Counted from the first letter of the stretch, positions 49,900 to 63,770 are shown. The stretch is DNA of 64,000 nt from Cricetomys ansorgei (GCA_026225945.1 JAMJFZ010001816.1:77001-141000), one strand, 5' to 3'. Made by a program: numbers and translations. The notes: generated by a model not told the origin, from the sequence alone.

Positions 49900-51510
49900 T
49901 AGAAGATGGAAGGGAATGTTCTGTGAGATTATGCTGGAGAGGATGTGGATCAAGGGAAGCACTTCTTCATTGCAGGTGGGATTGCAAACTTGTTCTGCTA
50001 TTATAGAAATAAATATGGTGATTCCTCAGGAAATTGGAAATAAATCTACCTCAAGGCCCCGCTATATCACTCCTGGTCATATCGCCAAAGGATGCCTCAT
50101 CCTACCAGAAGGACACTTGTTCAACTGTGTTCAAAGCAGTTTATTCATAATAGCCAGAAATTGGAAATAACTTATATGCCTCTCAACTAAACAATGGGTA
50201 AAGAAATTCTGGCACATCTACACATTAGCGTATTACCCAGCTATTAAAAAATGACTTCATGGATTTTGCAGGCAAATGGATGGAAGTAGAAAAACAAAAT
50301 CATCCTGAGTGAGGTAACTCAGTCCCAGAAAGAAAAAGATGGCATATGTGGATAGTAAATGTTAAGCAAAGGACAAAGGTGCTGCAATCCACAGACCAGG
50401 AGAGACTATGCAACAAAGATGGCCCCCGTGGGGACACAGGGATCTACGTGGTAAAGGAAAAGTAGAACAGATGGTGCAGGTAGGTTGCAAGAGGATGGGA
50501 ATAGGAAGAGAAGGAACCAGGTCTGGGTGGATAATGAAGAGAATATGAAGGACATGAATTGGAAGACATTCCATGGGAAATCAGAAAACCTAAGGTAGTG
50601 GAAACACATCGCAATTCATGATTGATACCCTGAGGGGAATCTCCAGTAATGAGGAATGAAAAGCCTATAACCAGCCTTCCAGGGGTGGAATTTGGACACT
50701 ATCCCAACCACAAAAACCTGCCACCTATATCTGATTCTCTCAACAGAATCTGCTTGGACAATGGAAGAGCAGAACCCCATGCCAAAGGAGGGAATCTGGG
50801 TCTGATATTGCAGGGCAGGACAGAAACTAGAGATTGGACAGCCAGAAAGTGATTTCTAATGATATCCTGCTCTGCTCATAGGACTGCTGCCTAGCTCAAT
50901 CTTCATCAGAGAGGTTCCCTCGGGCAGCTGTTTGAGCCAAACATCATGTAGGGCTTGGGGAACCATGAGGAAGAGAATGGGGAAGGATTACAGTTATCAG
51001 AAGATTTGAGGACACCTTGAGAACAACCTTCAATGAGTCAGCTCACCAACACTCCTGGAGGCCCATGGAGCCTGAAGCAGCAGACAGAACCTGCAAGGTC
51101 CTCTAGATATGTCTTGTGGCTGTCTGGCTTACTGTTCATGTGGAGCTTCTACAAGTTGGAGTGTGTGTGTATGAGTGTGTGTGCATTTATATGTATGTTT
51201 GTATTATCTCTGACCCTTTTGCCTTCCCTTGGGACACTTTTTCTCCTATTGGGTTGACTAGTTCACCCTGAATATAGGGATTAATGCCTAGCCTTGTTAT
51301 ATCTTCTCACACCCCGGTTGAGCACAACCCTGGGAGAACTGTTCTTTTCTAGGAAGTGGTGTGAGTGTGGGTGGGTGGATGGGTGGGTGGGGTATGATGG
51401 GTAGATTTGAAGGAGAGGGAATATTGTATGAGGTAAGAGGAGTGGATAGAGGGGAGGAGGGGTATTGACATGTATTATACAAGAGAAGAAAAATTAATTA
51501 AAAATAAAAT
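49900..51510 (+). mobile_element. Truncated L1: ORF2 3' end and full 3' UTR
   Basis: It starts TTATGCTGGAGAGGATGTGG (end of L1 ORF2) and continues GGTGATTCCTCAGGAAATTG and TTCATAATAGCCAGAAATTG. Then comes a long L1 3' UTR including AGCAGCAGACAGAACCTGCA, CTCTGACCCTTTTGCCTTCC and GGGTGGGTGGATGGGTGGG, ending A-rich at about 51510. This is the most complete L1 3' end in the window and is antisense to Klhl1. The ORFs at 50362-50609 (minus) and 50649-51257 (plus) are UTR artefacts. Confidence 0.9.
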
Positions 51511-51657
51511 TAATGGTTGTATGAATGTTTATAGAAAGTATACCTATTATATATATTACTGAATACTATAGTGTATCATGTGATTTTTCATTCAGAAGAT
51601 TAGAGACTATTTAATTGGAAACACAGTTTATTAACCCCTTCTTTGTTATGTATCTTT

Positions 51658-51660
<3 letters not shown>

Positions 51661-51690
<30 letters not shown>
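51661..51690. repeat. (TG)n microsatellite
   Basis: Fifteen uninterrupted TG units. Confidence 0.95.
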
Positions 51691-51691
<1 letters not shown>

Positions 51692-53005
51692 TAGGCAGTC
51701 GTAAAGGTACATCTATTTTACAGAAAATCCATAATATTCAATATTATCTGTTTATATTGTTCAGCAAATCTCATAAATTAGTAGAGTTCATTACTACAAA
51801 CCATCTTTTGCCAGTGAACTTGACTTCAGTAAAAAATGTTCTACATTAAGAAAAAGATATTAAGCTAGATAACTCCTTTCTTCCCTACCTACTGTTCCAT
51901 GAACAAGTTCAATTATTAAGGAAGGGCATAGTTTCTTAATATTAAAGGGAAATTTGCTTATCTTCAGAGCTATGCATGGAGTCTGTCTTGTTCTTAAGAT
52001 AGTATACTCTCAATCACTATGGCAGTCTAACTGATTTGCCCTGAAGTACAATCTGGAGCAGGTTATTTTGCCTGCAGATAGATCTTTAAAATGAGTGAGC
52101 AATATCTTACTATGTCTTTTTCTTTTTACACAGAGTTAAATGTCTTAGCTTAGCCATGTCAGTCATAATACCACAGTAACAGCATTATGGATCTGTACGA
52201 TGAGTAAGGTATAATATAATGATATTATATCACTGAGATTTGAGAGTTAAAACAAAATTATTTAACCCAGCTAAAAAATCAATTGTCTTCATATTCCCTA
52301 TGTTCATTTCTGTATATATGAATTAGAAAATTCATAAGACTTCCTAAGGACTTACCAGTGTTTGCTCCATGTAGTTCAATAGTTCTAAGTGACCTAATGT
52401 ACCTGTCAGCAAGCCAGTATGCATATGTTTTATTAAACTAAGTCTGAAGTCAGGGTAGTGCCTCAATCTACCTCTTGTGTGTCTGGTCCAGATTCATAAA
52501 AGAGCAGACACATTTCCTACAATATCAGGGATACAGAAAGTACACTAGAAACAATTCTTTATTGTTTCAAAATGGTGTTACAAAACAAAAATTCCCATGA
52601 CCCACCTTTGAGAGTTTAAAGATGAATAAGAACAAACATATAGAACAAACAGATAAAAGAGCAGGCTCTAAAAAGAATGACAAAATTTACTGTTTAATAA
52701 AATCCAAAGCTATGTCCCAGTCAAAATTTTAATAACACCTCAACAAAAACATGTCATGTTTCATTTCAAAATCTTGTTGAGACCTTAAACTAATAGAAAG
52801 GGAAAAGCAAGATGGAAAAATAAAATGGAAAAAAAATTTCATATGCTAGAGATGGAGAGGCAAAAAGAAAAAATGGAGGGAGGATGAGAGGGAAAAAGGG
52901 GAGGTAGAAAAGAGAGTGGGAAATGAGAAATTAGGAAAGTAGTTCCAGGAGTTATATTTGCTCTTCCTGAAGCATATAGTACTTCTTTACTGCCCTGGGC
53001 CTTAC
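51691..53005. other. Intronic sequence flanking the antepenultimate exon
   Basis: AT-rich; nothing recognised apart from a purine-rich stretch at 52850-52935 on the plus strand, which is a pyrimidine-rich run shortly after the splice donor in the transcript. Confidence 0.5.
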
Positions 53006-53218
53006 CTTTCCACATAGTCCAGGAGCCGGGAACAGTGATTCGAAGCAGGCGCATCATGGCCACCCACAGCATAAAGGAAACCATCACAGGTGGCCACTCC
53101 AACACCCCCTCTCCTCTTACACATTGGTGCACACATGCTCCATTTGTTTGTATGAGGATCATAGTATTCCATGGAACTCAAACAAGAACTTCCATCTCGA
53201 CCTCCAACTGAATACAAC
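53006..53218 (-). CDS. Klhl1: Klhl1 antepenultimate coding exon (kelch repeats)
   Basis: This exon encodes 70 whole codons plus split codons at both ends, from LYSVGG to LLDYVE. It carries two kelch Gly-Gly doublets (SVGGRDG and AVGGHDA) and the matching Tyr/Trp positions ([10 protein letters not shown]), so it covers most of two beta-propeller blades. Upstream on the minus strand is a TTTTCAG acceptor; the exon ends GAA-AG followed by a GTAAGG donor, which is phase 2. Klhl1 is a neuronal actin-binding BTB-BACK-kelch protein reported to modulate voltage-gated calcium channels and, like other KLHL proteins, a possible CUL3 adaptor. The sequence fits KLHL1 better than its close paralogues KLHL4 and KLHL5, judged from recalled C-terminal differences. 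By the human 11-exon structure this would be exon 9; that numbering is inferred. No frameshift or stop is present. Confidence 0.95.
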
Positions 53219-55568
53219 CTGAAAACACAATTAGAAAAATATTTAATGTTATAGTTTGGATTGTAAAATGTAAAAAAAAAATTATTTAAGAACTAATTTC
53301 ACAGCATGAGTCTCAAATAGAAATACGTTACATTAAATCTAGATATGGTTGAAGATAGTCTTACAAATGATGCAAAGTATATGGAATTCTTGTTATTGTA
53401 ACATGCAGCATTCTATGTGAAATAATGTGAAAATAATTTTCAGAACTTAGTTTCTATGAACATAGATTTAGAGTACTTATAGCAGAAATGATTAAACATA
53501 CATATTACTTTGAATAAATACTCAGGAATAGTTAATAGATATTTTGAAATGAAGAATAAGTTATGCGATGTACATAATTACAATACTGTGGTTATCTTAT
53601 TTGCAATCAGTAATCACACATGCCACATGCTCAGATACCACATTGCACTGTCACAGTTTAGAATACTAGACAGTAGAATATTCTAGTGCATGTTGTCATA
53701 ACAACCATCTTCCTAGTGTCTATTCTACAGTTTAACAAACTTCACAGGAAACTGGCATGAATGAGTAATTCTGAAATTTTTTGTAGTTATATTTCTTATT
53801 TTGCTGTAGTCATTTTTTGACAGGACAGTGATAAGAACTTTCAAAAATAAGTTCTGCATTCCAACTGAGATTAAAATGATTTAAAAATCCATTGTCTAAA
53901 CCTAAAAAAAAAAACAAAAAAAAACTTCTGCATCCTATGGTAAGTCATGAAGACTTCACTATCTTCAAAAACAATTTTGCCTATATTTATTTGTTCATAT
54001 GATATCTTTTATATGTATAAATATGTATATATACATAAATATATATGAATATCAGGAAATATTTAAAATAATCTTAAAATTAATCTTAAAATTTTACTGA
54101 TGTTTTATTAATAGACAAATCAGACACATAGATATTTTTACAGAATCCTCTAAGTGTTACAACTCAGATTCAATGTCTTGAAAGCCTTGGTGGGTAGGGG
54201 GATGTGCATTATGTTTGCAATTTTAAATAAACAGCCATAAAATATTTCAGCAAAAAATGACATTTGCACAGAAAGGAAGATTACAACTGTGATTATAGAT
54301 GAAGTTAGGGACCTGTGGAACAGGGAGGATTTGACACTGATTAAACCGAGAACACAATTTCAGCGCCAACAAAATATCTTGAGTGGTGAGAGAAAAAAAT
54401 TGAGGCTGGGGATTAACCTGGATGAATGGTAGCTACAGAGCATGTAGCCATTAGTTCTTATGGAAATCTTGTGAACATTTCCCATAGTAAAAACACCAAG
54501 AAAATAAATATATGATTTATTTATTTTTTAATATTTTGCTATCAAATTGATCCTTAACTTTGAATATTATTCTTAACCTGCTTGTAGAGTTGTTATCCAT
54601 TCATCAGTTTCAAAATAAATACACAGAAAGAATGTCCTAATGGCATATTAGAATTTGGAGGCATCATGTTTTCAACTCTGTGCTCCAGTATTCTTTAATA
54701 ATTCTACAATATTGCGTTTTAGCTGATTTCAAGCCATAGATGCATATTCCACAAAGCCAATTCTGTTTCTCATGCTGCATGACATGATAAGAATTTCTGG
54801 TTGCCTAAGCATTCTCTGTATGACTGTCACACTGCCTTGCTTGATCACTCAGAAGTTAGCTGCTAACTCTCAATCGTATAATATGATGGAATTAAGCAAT
54901 AAGAGCATTATAAATGACAAGCTTTCTAAAATTTAGCTTGCAAAATCACCCAGAAGTAAAATAATTCAGAAGTTTTTATCATCCTTAACACTTCATGAAA
55001 TCTGAATTCATTTACTTCTATGTCATTGAAGTTGAACGTCTAACTCAAAAGAATTATGCTATAATACTGAAATATGGTCTAAATATAACTAAATATACTT
55101 TGCAGAAATATCACATAATTACCTCCATGCATATAGCTGCTATGCATATAGCATAGAATACTTTCCCCGATTAAAAACTATATAGAAGCTATCTGACATT
55201 TTTCTTAATGTTTCATAGATGTAAAGTTTAAATTTCTCTACTTTTTCTTATACACAACATAAACTTAGTACACTAATCAGATATTTAAGCCAAACCTAGC
55301 ATGGTTAATCAGTGATAATAAGAGAATTTTTTCCAACATTTTGTCAGATTTACTTTTGTTTTAGTTTTTGAAAATGAAAAATGACTTAAATAAGCACATG
55401 CCATGCTGTTCAGAAGAAACCAATGATACTGTGTATCTACTAGAACTAAATCATGATACCTCACGGTGTATTATAATATTCTAATAAATGATGATCAGGA
55501 TTTGAACAGTGGATTAGTAGTTTAAGCTTCCAAAGAGAAGCCCAGTATTGTAAGATTGCATTTGTATG

Positions 55569-55570
<2 letters not shown>

Positions 55571-55609
<39 letters not shown>

Positions 55610-55612
55610 ACA
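55571..55612. repeat. (CA)n microsatellite
   Basis: About 20 CA units with a TA interruption. Confidence 0.95.
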
Positions 55613-58600
55613 GAGAGAATTAAAAAAAATGATGCAGTCATGCAAACTTTGCCAAAGTATTTCTTGAAGAAGTAATACTTCAGAACCTTATATAAGAGGC
55701 TGTCAATAACTGTAGTAAAAAAAACCTGACAAATACACCACATATTTGATAAATTAGAAGTTAATATTTCTAAGGATCTATATTTAAAAATTCAGAAAAT
55801 AGTAGAAAACTGAAATCAGTGCCACATTAAAAGGCCATGTGGGACTTCCTAATCAGTTTGCAAAGAAGAATCAGTTTATTAGCATCCATTACTGTAATGC
55901 ATATACCACATTTATAGAATAAAGGATAAAAAGCCACATATATAAAACCACAGATAAAACCATTTCAAAATATCCATGGACTTTCACACTGAAATTCTCC
56001 ACTAATAGGTTTTAAAATCAATTAGTTAACAAAATTGATTCTGACAGCATATATCAAAACAAATTTGGCAAACAAAAAATTTATAAAGGAGGAATGAGTG
56101 ATTTATAAATAATAACTTTTTTCTTGCAGAGTATAAGAACATATTACTACCAATTAAATATCTGCATTTATAATGTTAAATATTGAGTCTATTAACATGC
56201 TTTTCAGTAATAGCATATTTTAAAATAGTTTATATGGCAATAAATGTTTCTTCAAAGTTCATAGATTACATTATCAATTTGCTTAATATAATCATTTACA
56301 TTTTAAATCCTCCCAGGATTTAATGTATGTTATGTACATGGCATAGACATTGACGAGAGGTGTTTAATGTTTAAATAAAAGAATGCTATTTTATAAATAC
56401 TTAATTACTCATTAAGATATGCTATATGTCAGTTTATAATTCACTTAATAGCTTACACTACATAATTTAGTGTTATTAGTTGGAATATGTTAAAGTTTTT
56501 TGTGTTATCCCAGCTCTATTATGTTCAAGGGAATTAAGGGCAATTATTATGATTTGCCAACATAAAATTAATACTAGATACTAGAAAAATTGACAGAAGA
56601 AAATATGATATGTTATTCCCAAAGGAGATTAGAAAAAATTGGTGGATTAGAATTCATTTAAAGAGATAAAAATTCCTTTGTTTACTACTACATGAATTCA
56701 TTCTGAAAGTGAATAGTTTTATTTTCCCAACTGAAAAAGAAATCTAAATGAACACTTTATGAGCATCCCTAATCAATCAAATTCATCTGTAATCCACTTA
56801 TTTCTAAAGAAACCTTAAATGACAAAGAACAAAGATGCAAAAGTAAATAAATCAATATTTAGTTATATTTATTCTAAAATTATAATAACCAACGAATAGA
56901 AATAACACAGTTTGAGCAACTGGAATAGTTAGCCTGTGCACACAGACTTTCATGAACAATTAGTGTATCTTTTCAGATGCCCCTCTCAATCTATTTAATC
57001 ATAGTATAGACTCCTGCTTTTTCTCACTACGGGCACATTATGATGGGACTCTGAAGAACAGAGAAGATTCCAATAGAGGTAACTTGGCTGACAAGAGAGG
57101 AAGCGACAGCTGACAGTTTCATAGGAAGAAGGGAAACACGACATTTCAGTTCAGCATTGAAAGGTGAGGAAATTCTGTAGGACGGGGAAATGCAGGGGCA
57201 AGATGGGCAAGATTATACACAAGAAAGGCATCGTGTGTGGAGATGGGGAAGATGAAAGGTCACAGAGGGTGATGTATAAAAAGTGACAGGTGCATGGGAA
57301 GGGTGGGATAGAGCGATGCTACCGGTAGGATGAAAAAGACAAATGAAGAATGACAGAGGTGTGGAGGCCAAATATGGAGCTGAGATTTCATCCTGAATCT
57401 ACAAGGAAAGGCCTCCAAAAGAATATCCTGAGGAAACATCAGGCTTTTTGTACAGTTTGCTATGAATACAGAGCAGAATATATCTTCTATGCTAGAGCTG
57501 GCATAAGATACAAACATATTTGATTTTAATAAGCTTTCATGCTCTGCTGAGAATAACAAGAATCCGACTCTTATCCATTATTTCCTATTACTTTTGTGTT
57601 TAATTGTTGGAAAGCTGATTTTATAATGTTTTGTGACCAAGTTTCCATGCCTATTAAAGACAGTGCTATTGATTGTACATTCTATCACATCTACTATAAC
57701 AGTTCTGGGCAAATGCTTCCTGTATTGTCAGGCCATATGTTCAAATGTTCTTCAGTGGCATTTTAGTATTGAGACTCAGGTTGCTCCATTTTTACTTCAT
57801 TCATTTATTTACTCTGCAATTTTGAGATACATTTTAGGTCTGATTCCTTGTAGTAAGTACTGGCATCAAATTCACAGCAATGCTTTCCTTTCAGTCTACT
57901 AGGTGTTGGTGTTACAGCCATGCAAAACAAAACACAGTTATGGTTTCCACTCTTAGCTACATCACTTTCATGTCAAAAGAGTAAGATTTAAACCTGCTTC
58001 TAATCTGACAGTTTACAGAAGCTGGCAGAATACCGATGGCCCAAGTTTCTATAGACAAACGTTAATAGAAAACATTTAAGTTTCCCTGTTCACAATCATT
58101 CACTCATTACCCAGTGATGATGGAGAAAGACTGAGGTGAGAACTTGTAATGGATCAGTTTACTTCACTTATGAGAAGTTTGAAGTTTAGGACATGTTAAT
58201 CGTTTTAAAGAGAGTTTCAAGTGACCTGTTTGAGCTTGGTCTTGAAGAAAAACAATACTTACATTTCAGAAATAAATCTGCTCTCTGCCCTAAAGAAACA
58301 TTCTTACATGTGTCTGGCTTTATAACAAAAATACAGGTGCATATAAAGGATCCTTACTAGTTTGAAAAAATATCCATTCATAATTTTTACTTGATGTTTC
58401 CTATTTCTACTTAATAGAATCCAAGCACCTGGAAGACAGATAAATATATTACTTTACTATATTATCATGGTCAGAGTATTTTTTAAAATTAAAAATAAAT
58501 AATATTTTTAAGTGGAGATTTGTCTACAGAAATGTCACTGTGAAAACTATCCCTTCATGTTTGCTACAAAAAGACTAACCAGTGATAGACATCAATCAAG

Positions 58601-59004
58601 TGTCTTGGGATCACAAAGGGAAGAAAAACAATTACTTTGACTTAGTGGGTTAAAGGAATCTCAGTGAAAATATGAATATTAAATTGGATTATTAGATAGT
58701 AAGAAATAATATGAATTATCTCATCTATGATTTAGACAGAGAAATCATTAATGATTTTTAGAAATTCTTGAACAAATACTTCCCAGTATAATCAATCTTT
58801 TGTCTTCCTGATATTACAATGGGCATTTAATGTTCCTGTGAATCTAGAGCTTCTCCAAGTTATTAATACAATGTATTGATGTGTTCAGCAACAAGGTAAA
58901 AATTTAATGTGGAATATCATACTACTGGGATGAAATGGTTAATGAATCTTTAGATGAGCCATGAAAAGTAAATACTGATTTTGCTACATTTAAAATATAA
59001 TCTC

Positions 59005-59165
59005 AGCTGGGGAGTGGTGGCACACACATTTAATCCCAGCATTTGGGAAGCAGAGACAGGCAGAACTCCATGAGTTTGAGGCTAGCCTGATCTACAGAGT
59101 GAGTTCCAGGACAGCCAGAATTACCGTAGAGTAACCCTGTCTGGAAAAACAACAACAACAACAAC
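59005..59165 (+). mobile_element. B1 SINE
   Basis: Forward B1: GGGGAGTGGTGGCACACAC, TTTAATCCCAGCATTTGGGA, GAGGCTAGCCTGATCTACAG and GAGTTCCAGGACAGCCAGAA, with an (AAC)n-rich tail. It is antisense to Klhl1. Confidence 0.95.
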
Positions 59166-61229
59166 AGACAACATAAAGGGAAATTATTTCATCATTTCAA
59201 TATTATATTGCATCTGATCTGTAGGAATACATCAGTTTTAAACTCTAGGAAAAATTTTTATTTTTTGCATAATAAGTGGTAGAATAAATAACCTAAGTTT
59301 AAAATGATTGTTCATTAGTGTTTATTATTCTTAATTGAGAGAATTATAAACATCAAAGCTATAACAACTAAAATATAATGATGCATTAGTGATATCTAGA
59401 AATCTTATCTACTAAGAGGAGACTTCCATTATAAATCTCTTCTTATATAGTAAGAGGAATGCTTCTTTAGTAGAAGTGAGTAATAGCTCAAAAAGCTGTC
59501 AGAAGAGAAATAATTCCCTGCTATGAATTTGAAGTGAAAGATCATTTTGTAATGATTATATTTCCAACACAAGAAAATCATCTGGATATTAAGAGGGTCA
59601 TCAAACCACAGAAATTTGAGGCTGCTAAAACACATTCTAGTTTTCAGAAAAGACTCCCATATCAGAGCTGCATTGCTTTGATTTAAAAGGCAAAGATGAT
59701 TGCAAGTTTAACATAAAACCATTCAAAATATTTTATTATAAAAATGCATTTTGAGGAAATGTACTTAGTTAATTAAAACATAGAGAATTCCAGGACGATA
59801 ATTTAAAATAATATTAGTAACTCACTTTACTATTTGGCATGAATGGCAGTATTGGAATAAAGTGAGATTTCTAAAGATATTATTAAACCCTGGTTGAAAA
59901 CTAACTTGTGTAATAAAGCATTTGAAAGGGGTAAAAAAGAAACTGGTTAGACATTTCATTTACAAAATGTCAAAATCATGACAAGAATTCCAATACATGT
60001 GTTATTATTAGAGTTGGAGAATATTTAATGTAAACATACATATATTAATAAGTTTAAGGTTAAAATAATAAGAAATAAGTGCCCAGATACAAAGTAGTTA
60101 TCAAAACAATCGAAATAAAATATAGAGTGTATTCAAATATTAATGCCTGTGTATTTTAATTCCACATTAATGTAAAAAATGAATTAGGATAATGTAACAT
60201 ACTGAACACCAAATAGACAGGACTAGAAGAAATTCCCTGTGGTACACAATAGTAAAACAACAAAACATACAAAGCTGAAAAAGGATAACAAAATCTGTAA
60301 AGGATAAGTACCAAGTAACATAGAAAGTCAGACTCATTAGAAAAACACCTAGCTATCACAGGAATAGTAATACTAAATCAGGTATGAAATATCAGTTATA
60401 ATACAGGCATGTACAAAGTTTTATTATTATTTTAGTGTATATACATTTTACTACTTATTATTATAAGTAAAATTCAAATAGAATTAATATAAGTTAATAA
60501 AATAATTATAGACACATACATATTTTCCACTTTAGTTTTGTATTTTTAATATATGAACAATCATTTTGCATGTAAAGTATCCAAAAGGTATAAATTATTG
60601 TTTATGAACTAAGAGAATCATCACTGACCACATTAAAAAATCATTACACATTTAGACAGTAATTATATTTAATACAATCATACTGCCATATTCTTAAGAC
60701 ACTATTTTAATTTAAAGATACATATTTTACTCAAGTTGAAATCTAAATATTTACTTACAGGCTAAATCTTGGAGATGATTTTGAGGTGTCTTTTCTTTTA
60801 AATATAAGATTTATACTAACTATACTTTCTCTGAAGTGAAACAGAATATTTTATATAATATTTTAGCATATTCCCACATATTTATATATACCACTGTAAA
60901 TCACTTTTTGACCTAAAATGGTCGGAATGTCATTAAGAGTATGAATTAGGTCTAAAATAAATCTTCCTGAAGTAGCTTAAATGTCATGAAAATAGAAGGA
61001 TATAAATGTGTGTTGAAATGCACAAAATTACCGAATGTATTACAGCTAACAAAATTGTGTTCAGTTTTTAGAGCATGAAATAGTTTCCAAAAAATTTCCC
61101 CCTAAATGTACCAGTTCAAGTAGCAATCACCAAAAATATCTTCATGGAAGTTATAGACATCAGATGAGATATTACAATCCAGTGTAGCAAAGAAATAAAG
61201 ACACAAAAGGTAGAAAAGACAAATTAAAA

Positions 61230-61800
61230 TTTTCCATACCACTCTTACCCTTAATAAGTACAGAAAAAGTATTATAAGGAATTATGAGAGGGAAGAAAGC
61301 AGCAAGAAGGGAGCTTTGCCTCAGATCAAGGCCTGGCCTGTATGAGACAACAGTGCAAGATCAACATCCCAGTCTCAGTCACTGTATGCATATCCTTAGT
61401 CTCCAGGCATGAATCTCTGTCTGGTTTGATACCAAAGTTCCTGTCCTGCAAGGTGCCTGTAGTTTTCACCAGGTAAAGCTTAGAGATAACAAACTAGAAT
61501 GAGGGGCAGCATCTTTGACTCTTTTGCCTGTCCTTGGAACCCTTTTCCTCCTGCTGGTTTGCCTTGCTCAACCCTGATGCAGGGATTAGTGCCCAGCCTT
61601 GTTCCACTTTGTTTGAGCAGTAACTGTGGTACAACTGCTCTTTTGTGGGAGTCTTTTGGGGTAGTAGATTTAGGAAATGGGGGAAATGAGGGAGCTGGAA
61701 GAAGCTGGGATATGGGAGTAAGGAGGTCTGATGTACTACACCAGAGAAGTTTTTTTTTCTTAATCATAGAGATAAAGATGATTAAAGATAGACAATAGCC
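61230..61800 (+). mobile_element. L1 3' UTR fragment
   Basis: Contains the rodent L1 3' UTR blocks CTCTTTTGCCTGTCCTTGGA, CCCTTTTCCTCCTGCTGG, GATGCAGGGATTAGTGCCC and GGGGAAATGAGGGAGCTGG. It is homologous to part of 51180-51450. Overlapping ORFs on the two strands (99 and 125 codons) lie in this non-coding element. Antisense to Klhl1. Confidence 0.8.
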
Positions 61801-62159
61801 AGCATGAATAAATAAAATGATGCTCAAATTTAGAATAACTTTATAGAATCTCACCAAGCACTAGACACATTTAGTTCATAAATAGTCATTTCACCAATTT
61901 TGGTGAAAAATCAGTTTATGTTTAGGAACAATGTACCATAATAGTCATTGTATTAAGAAAAATTATTTGAACTGAGAAATCCACTTAATACTACTAAATG
62001 GGCTCATTGAAAGTATATCACACCCAGGGAAATAATTTATGAAGCACATAATATCTCAGTATTTACTAAATCTATGTTGAAAACAAAAGAATCAGAATAA
62101 TATCATGGTTCTTAAATAATGAGTAAATTCATTTTGGAACAGTGTAAATGGTATGGTAT

Positions 62160-62780
62160 TTTAGTTAGGGTTGGCAGTAATAATTCTTTATATGGACAGA
62201 TTTTGGAATGAGATCTGGAAAAAAAGGAGGATCCAGACCCAAAGTGGTTAATGTGAACAACACTCAGGCAAAGAGAAGACCAAATTCAAAGTCAGTGAAT
62301 TAAGTTAGACTTTGGTATATTTGATTCACTGGGAAAAGGAGCTATCTGGCTTATATTTAGTGATTAAAAACTAGATAGAGAGGTGTAACATTCAGACAAT
62401 TCCATTAGGTAGAGATATACATTACTCACAGAGGACCCAGAAAGCATTTAAATTTTTAAAAGATTATTTTGGAAGCCTTAACAAAGGGACTGTTAGAAAC
62501 AGAGAAATGGGAGGCACTCTGAAATCATCTGCTCATGTCTGGCCTAGGATACTAATAACTCTGCTGAGGGCCGTCATTTTCACAGAATGAAAGGGACATT
62601 TGTTACTCTCAACTTCAGGGGAGTTAGGAAACATCAGGACATAATTTTGCTTGTTACCCCGAGGTAGATGTACAGGTTACTGATGGTATCTTATGGTTTA
62701 AAATCTGTAAAGCAATGCAGCACTGTATATTAACCCTAGGCAGAATTCTGCTGCTCCAGAATTATCTGAAACAAAATATC
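62160..62780. other. Unassigned less AT-rich intronic block
   Basis: Less AT-rich than its neighbours and without long ORFs, with GCTGAGGGCCGTCATTTTC and TTGTTACCCCGAGGTAGATG. It could be an old LTR, but I see no terminal or promoter signals that would settle it. Confidence 0.3.
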
Positions 62781-62929
62781 GATAGTATTTTCAGCAACGA
62801 AACCTTAACATTATGTTGTGTAGATAGCCTTGTCAATAGCCTTTGATGTTTCAGAAGTGTCCAATGACTAACAACTTCTTACACATTCATGGCACTGGAG
62901 ATTTTATTTAGTGGCATAACATGTCTAGT

Positions 62930-63770
62930 TGGGGAATTTTCTCCCCTAATATATGGTGACTCCATTTAAATTCCTTTCACATCTGTGTATATTTTAGAAA
63001 GCTTCTACAGTGTTCGGTTTCCATATACTTCTCCAAAAAGCCTTGAATGTTAGTTGTGCCTGCCATATTCCCTCCTTTATCTTGTTCTCCCATCCCTTTC
63101 CAATTTAATCCTCCTGTTCTAATTTCCCCTTTGTCTCTCCTTAACACTGTATTCTATTTCCCCTTCTTCAATAGATCCCATCTTAAACCTTGATCCCTTA
63201 CTAATACTGAATAATGTAGAATTTTGGATCATATCACATATATTTGAAATTTAGAAAGCTAAGACACACATATAAGAGAAAGCACGCAATATATATCTTT
63301 TGAGGTCTGTGTTATCCCTCTCAAAGTGGCTGATTTTGGCTGCATCTATTTACCTACAAATTTCATTTTTCTTAATAACTGGATTATCTTCCATTGTGTA
63401 AACGCACCACATTCTCATTATCTATTCATCAGCTGACAACATTCAAAGCAGTTGCAGTTTCTGGCTACTATGAATAGAGAAGCAATGAACATGGGTTACA
63501 CCCAAGAATGATATATCTGGATCTTGAGGTAGATCTCCTTCCAGATTCCCGATGAACTGTCACACTGATATCCATAATGACTACTAGTGTGAATTCCCAA
63601 TAGCAATAAATATTTCTTTTTATTGACCTTGACTATTATGATTGGAGTAAGATGCAATCTCAGTAGCTTTAATTTGCATTCTCCTGATTGCTAAAGACAT
63701 TAAACATTTTTAAGTGTTTCTTTCTCATTTGTGTTTAGTCTTTTGAGAACTCTCTGTATGCCCCCAAACA
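62930..63770 (-). mobile_element. Truncated L1, reverse orientation
   Basis: Reverse complement of an L1 3' end: a pyrimidine-rich 3' UTR part (about 63060-63180), then ORF2-end sequence (GGATTATCTTCCATTGTGTA, TATGAATAGAGAAGCAATGA, TTTAATTTGCATTCTCCTGA). It is the only L1 fragment here that lies in the sense direction of Klhl1. Confidence 0.8.

Larger units (their letters stand above)
39413..53005 (-). other. Klhl1: Klhl1 intron between the two kelch exons
   Basis: This 13.6 kb intron (GTAAGG donor, AAATTTTAG acceptor) is dominated by repeats: a B1/B4-type SINE at 39845-39995, four truncated L1 segments between 41.7 and 51.5 kb, a B1 at 43485-43645, and CA/TG microsatellites. A stretch near 40810-40985 looks like a very old MaLR or DNA-repeat remnant but is too diverged to name. 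The rest is AT-rich sequence in which I see nothing specific. Confidence 0.85.

Noticed and set aside
52839..53162. 107-codon minus-strand ORF over the antepenultimate Klhl1 exon
   Set aside because: It is in a different frame from the kelch coding frame and runs through the donor into the intron.
34362..53218. Assignment to KLHL5 or KLHL4 instead of KLHL1
   Set aside because: The C-terminal ending VVVIKQP and the [19 protein letters not shown] segment fit KLHL1 as I recall it; the paralogues differ at these positions.
61480..61857. Overlapping ORFs on both strands (125 and 99 codons)
   Set aside because: Both fall in an L1 3' UTR fragment; two-strand openness here reflects composition.
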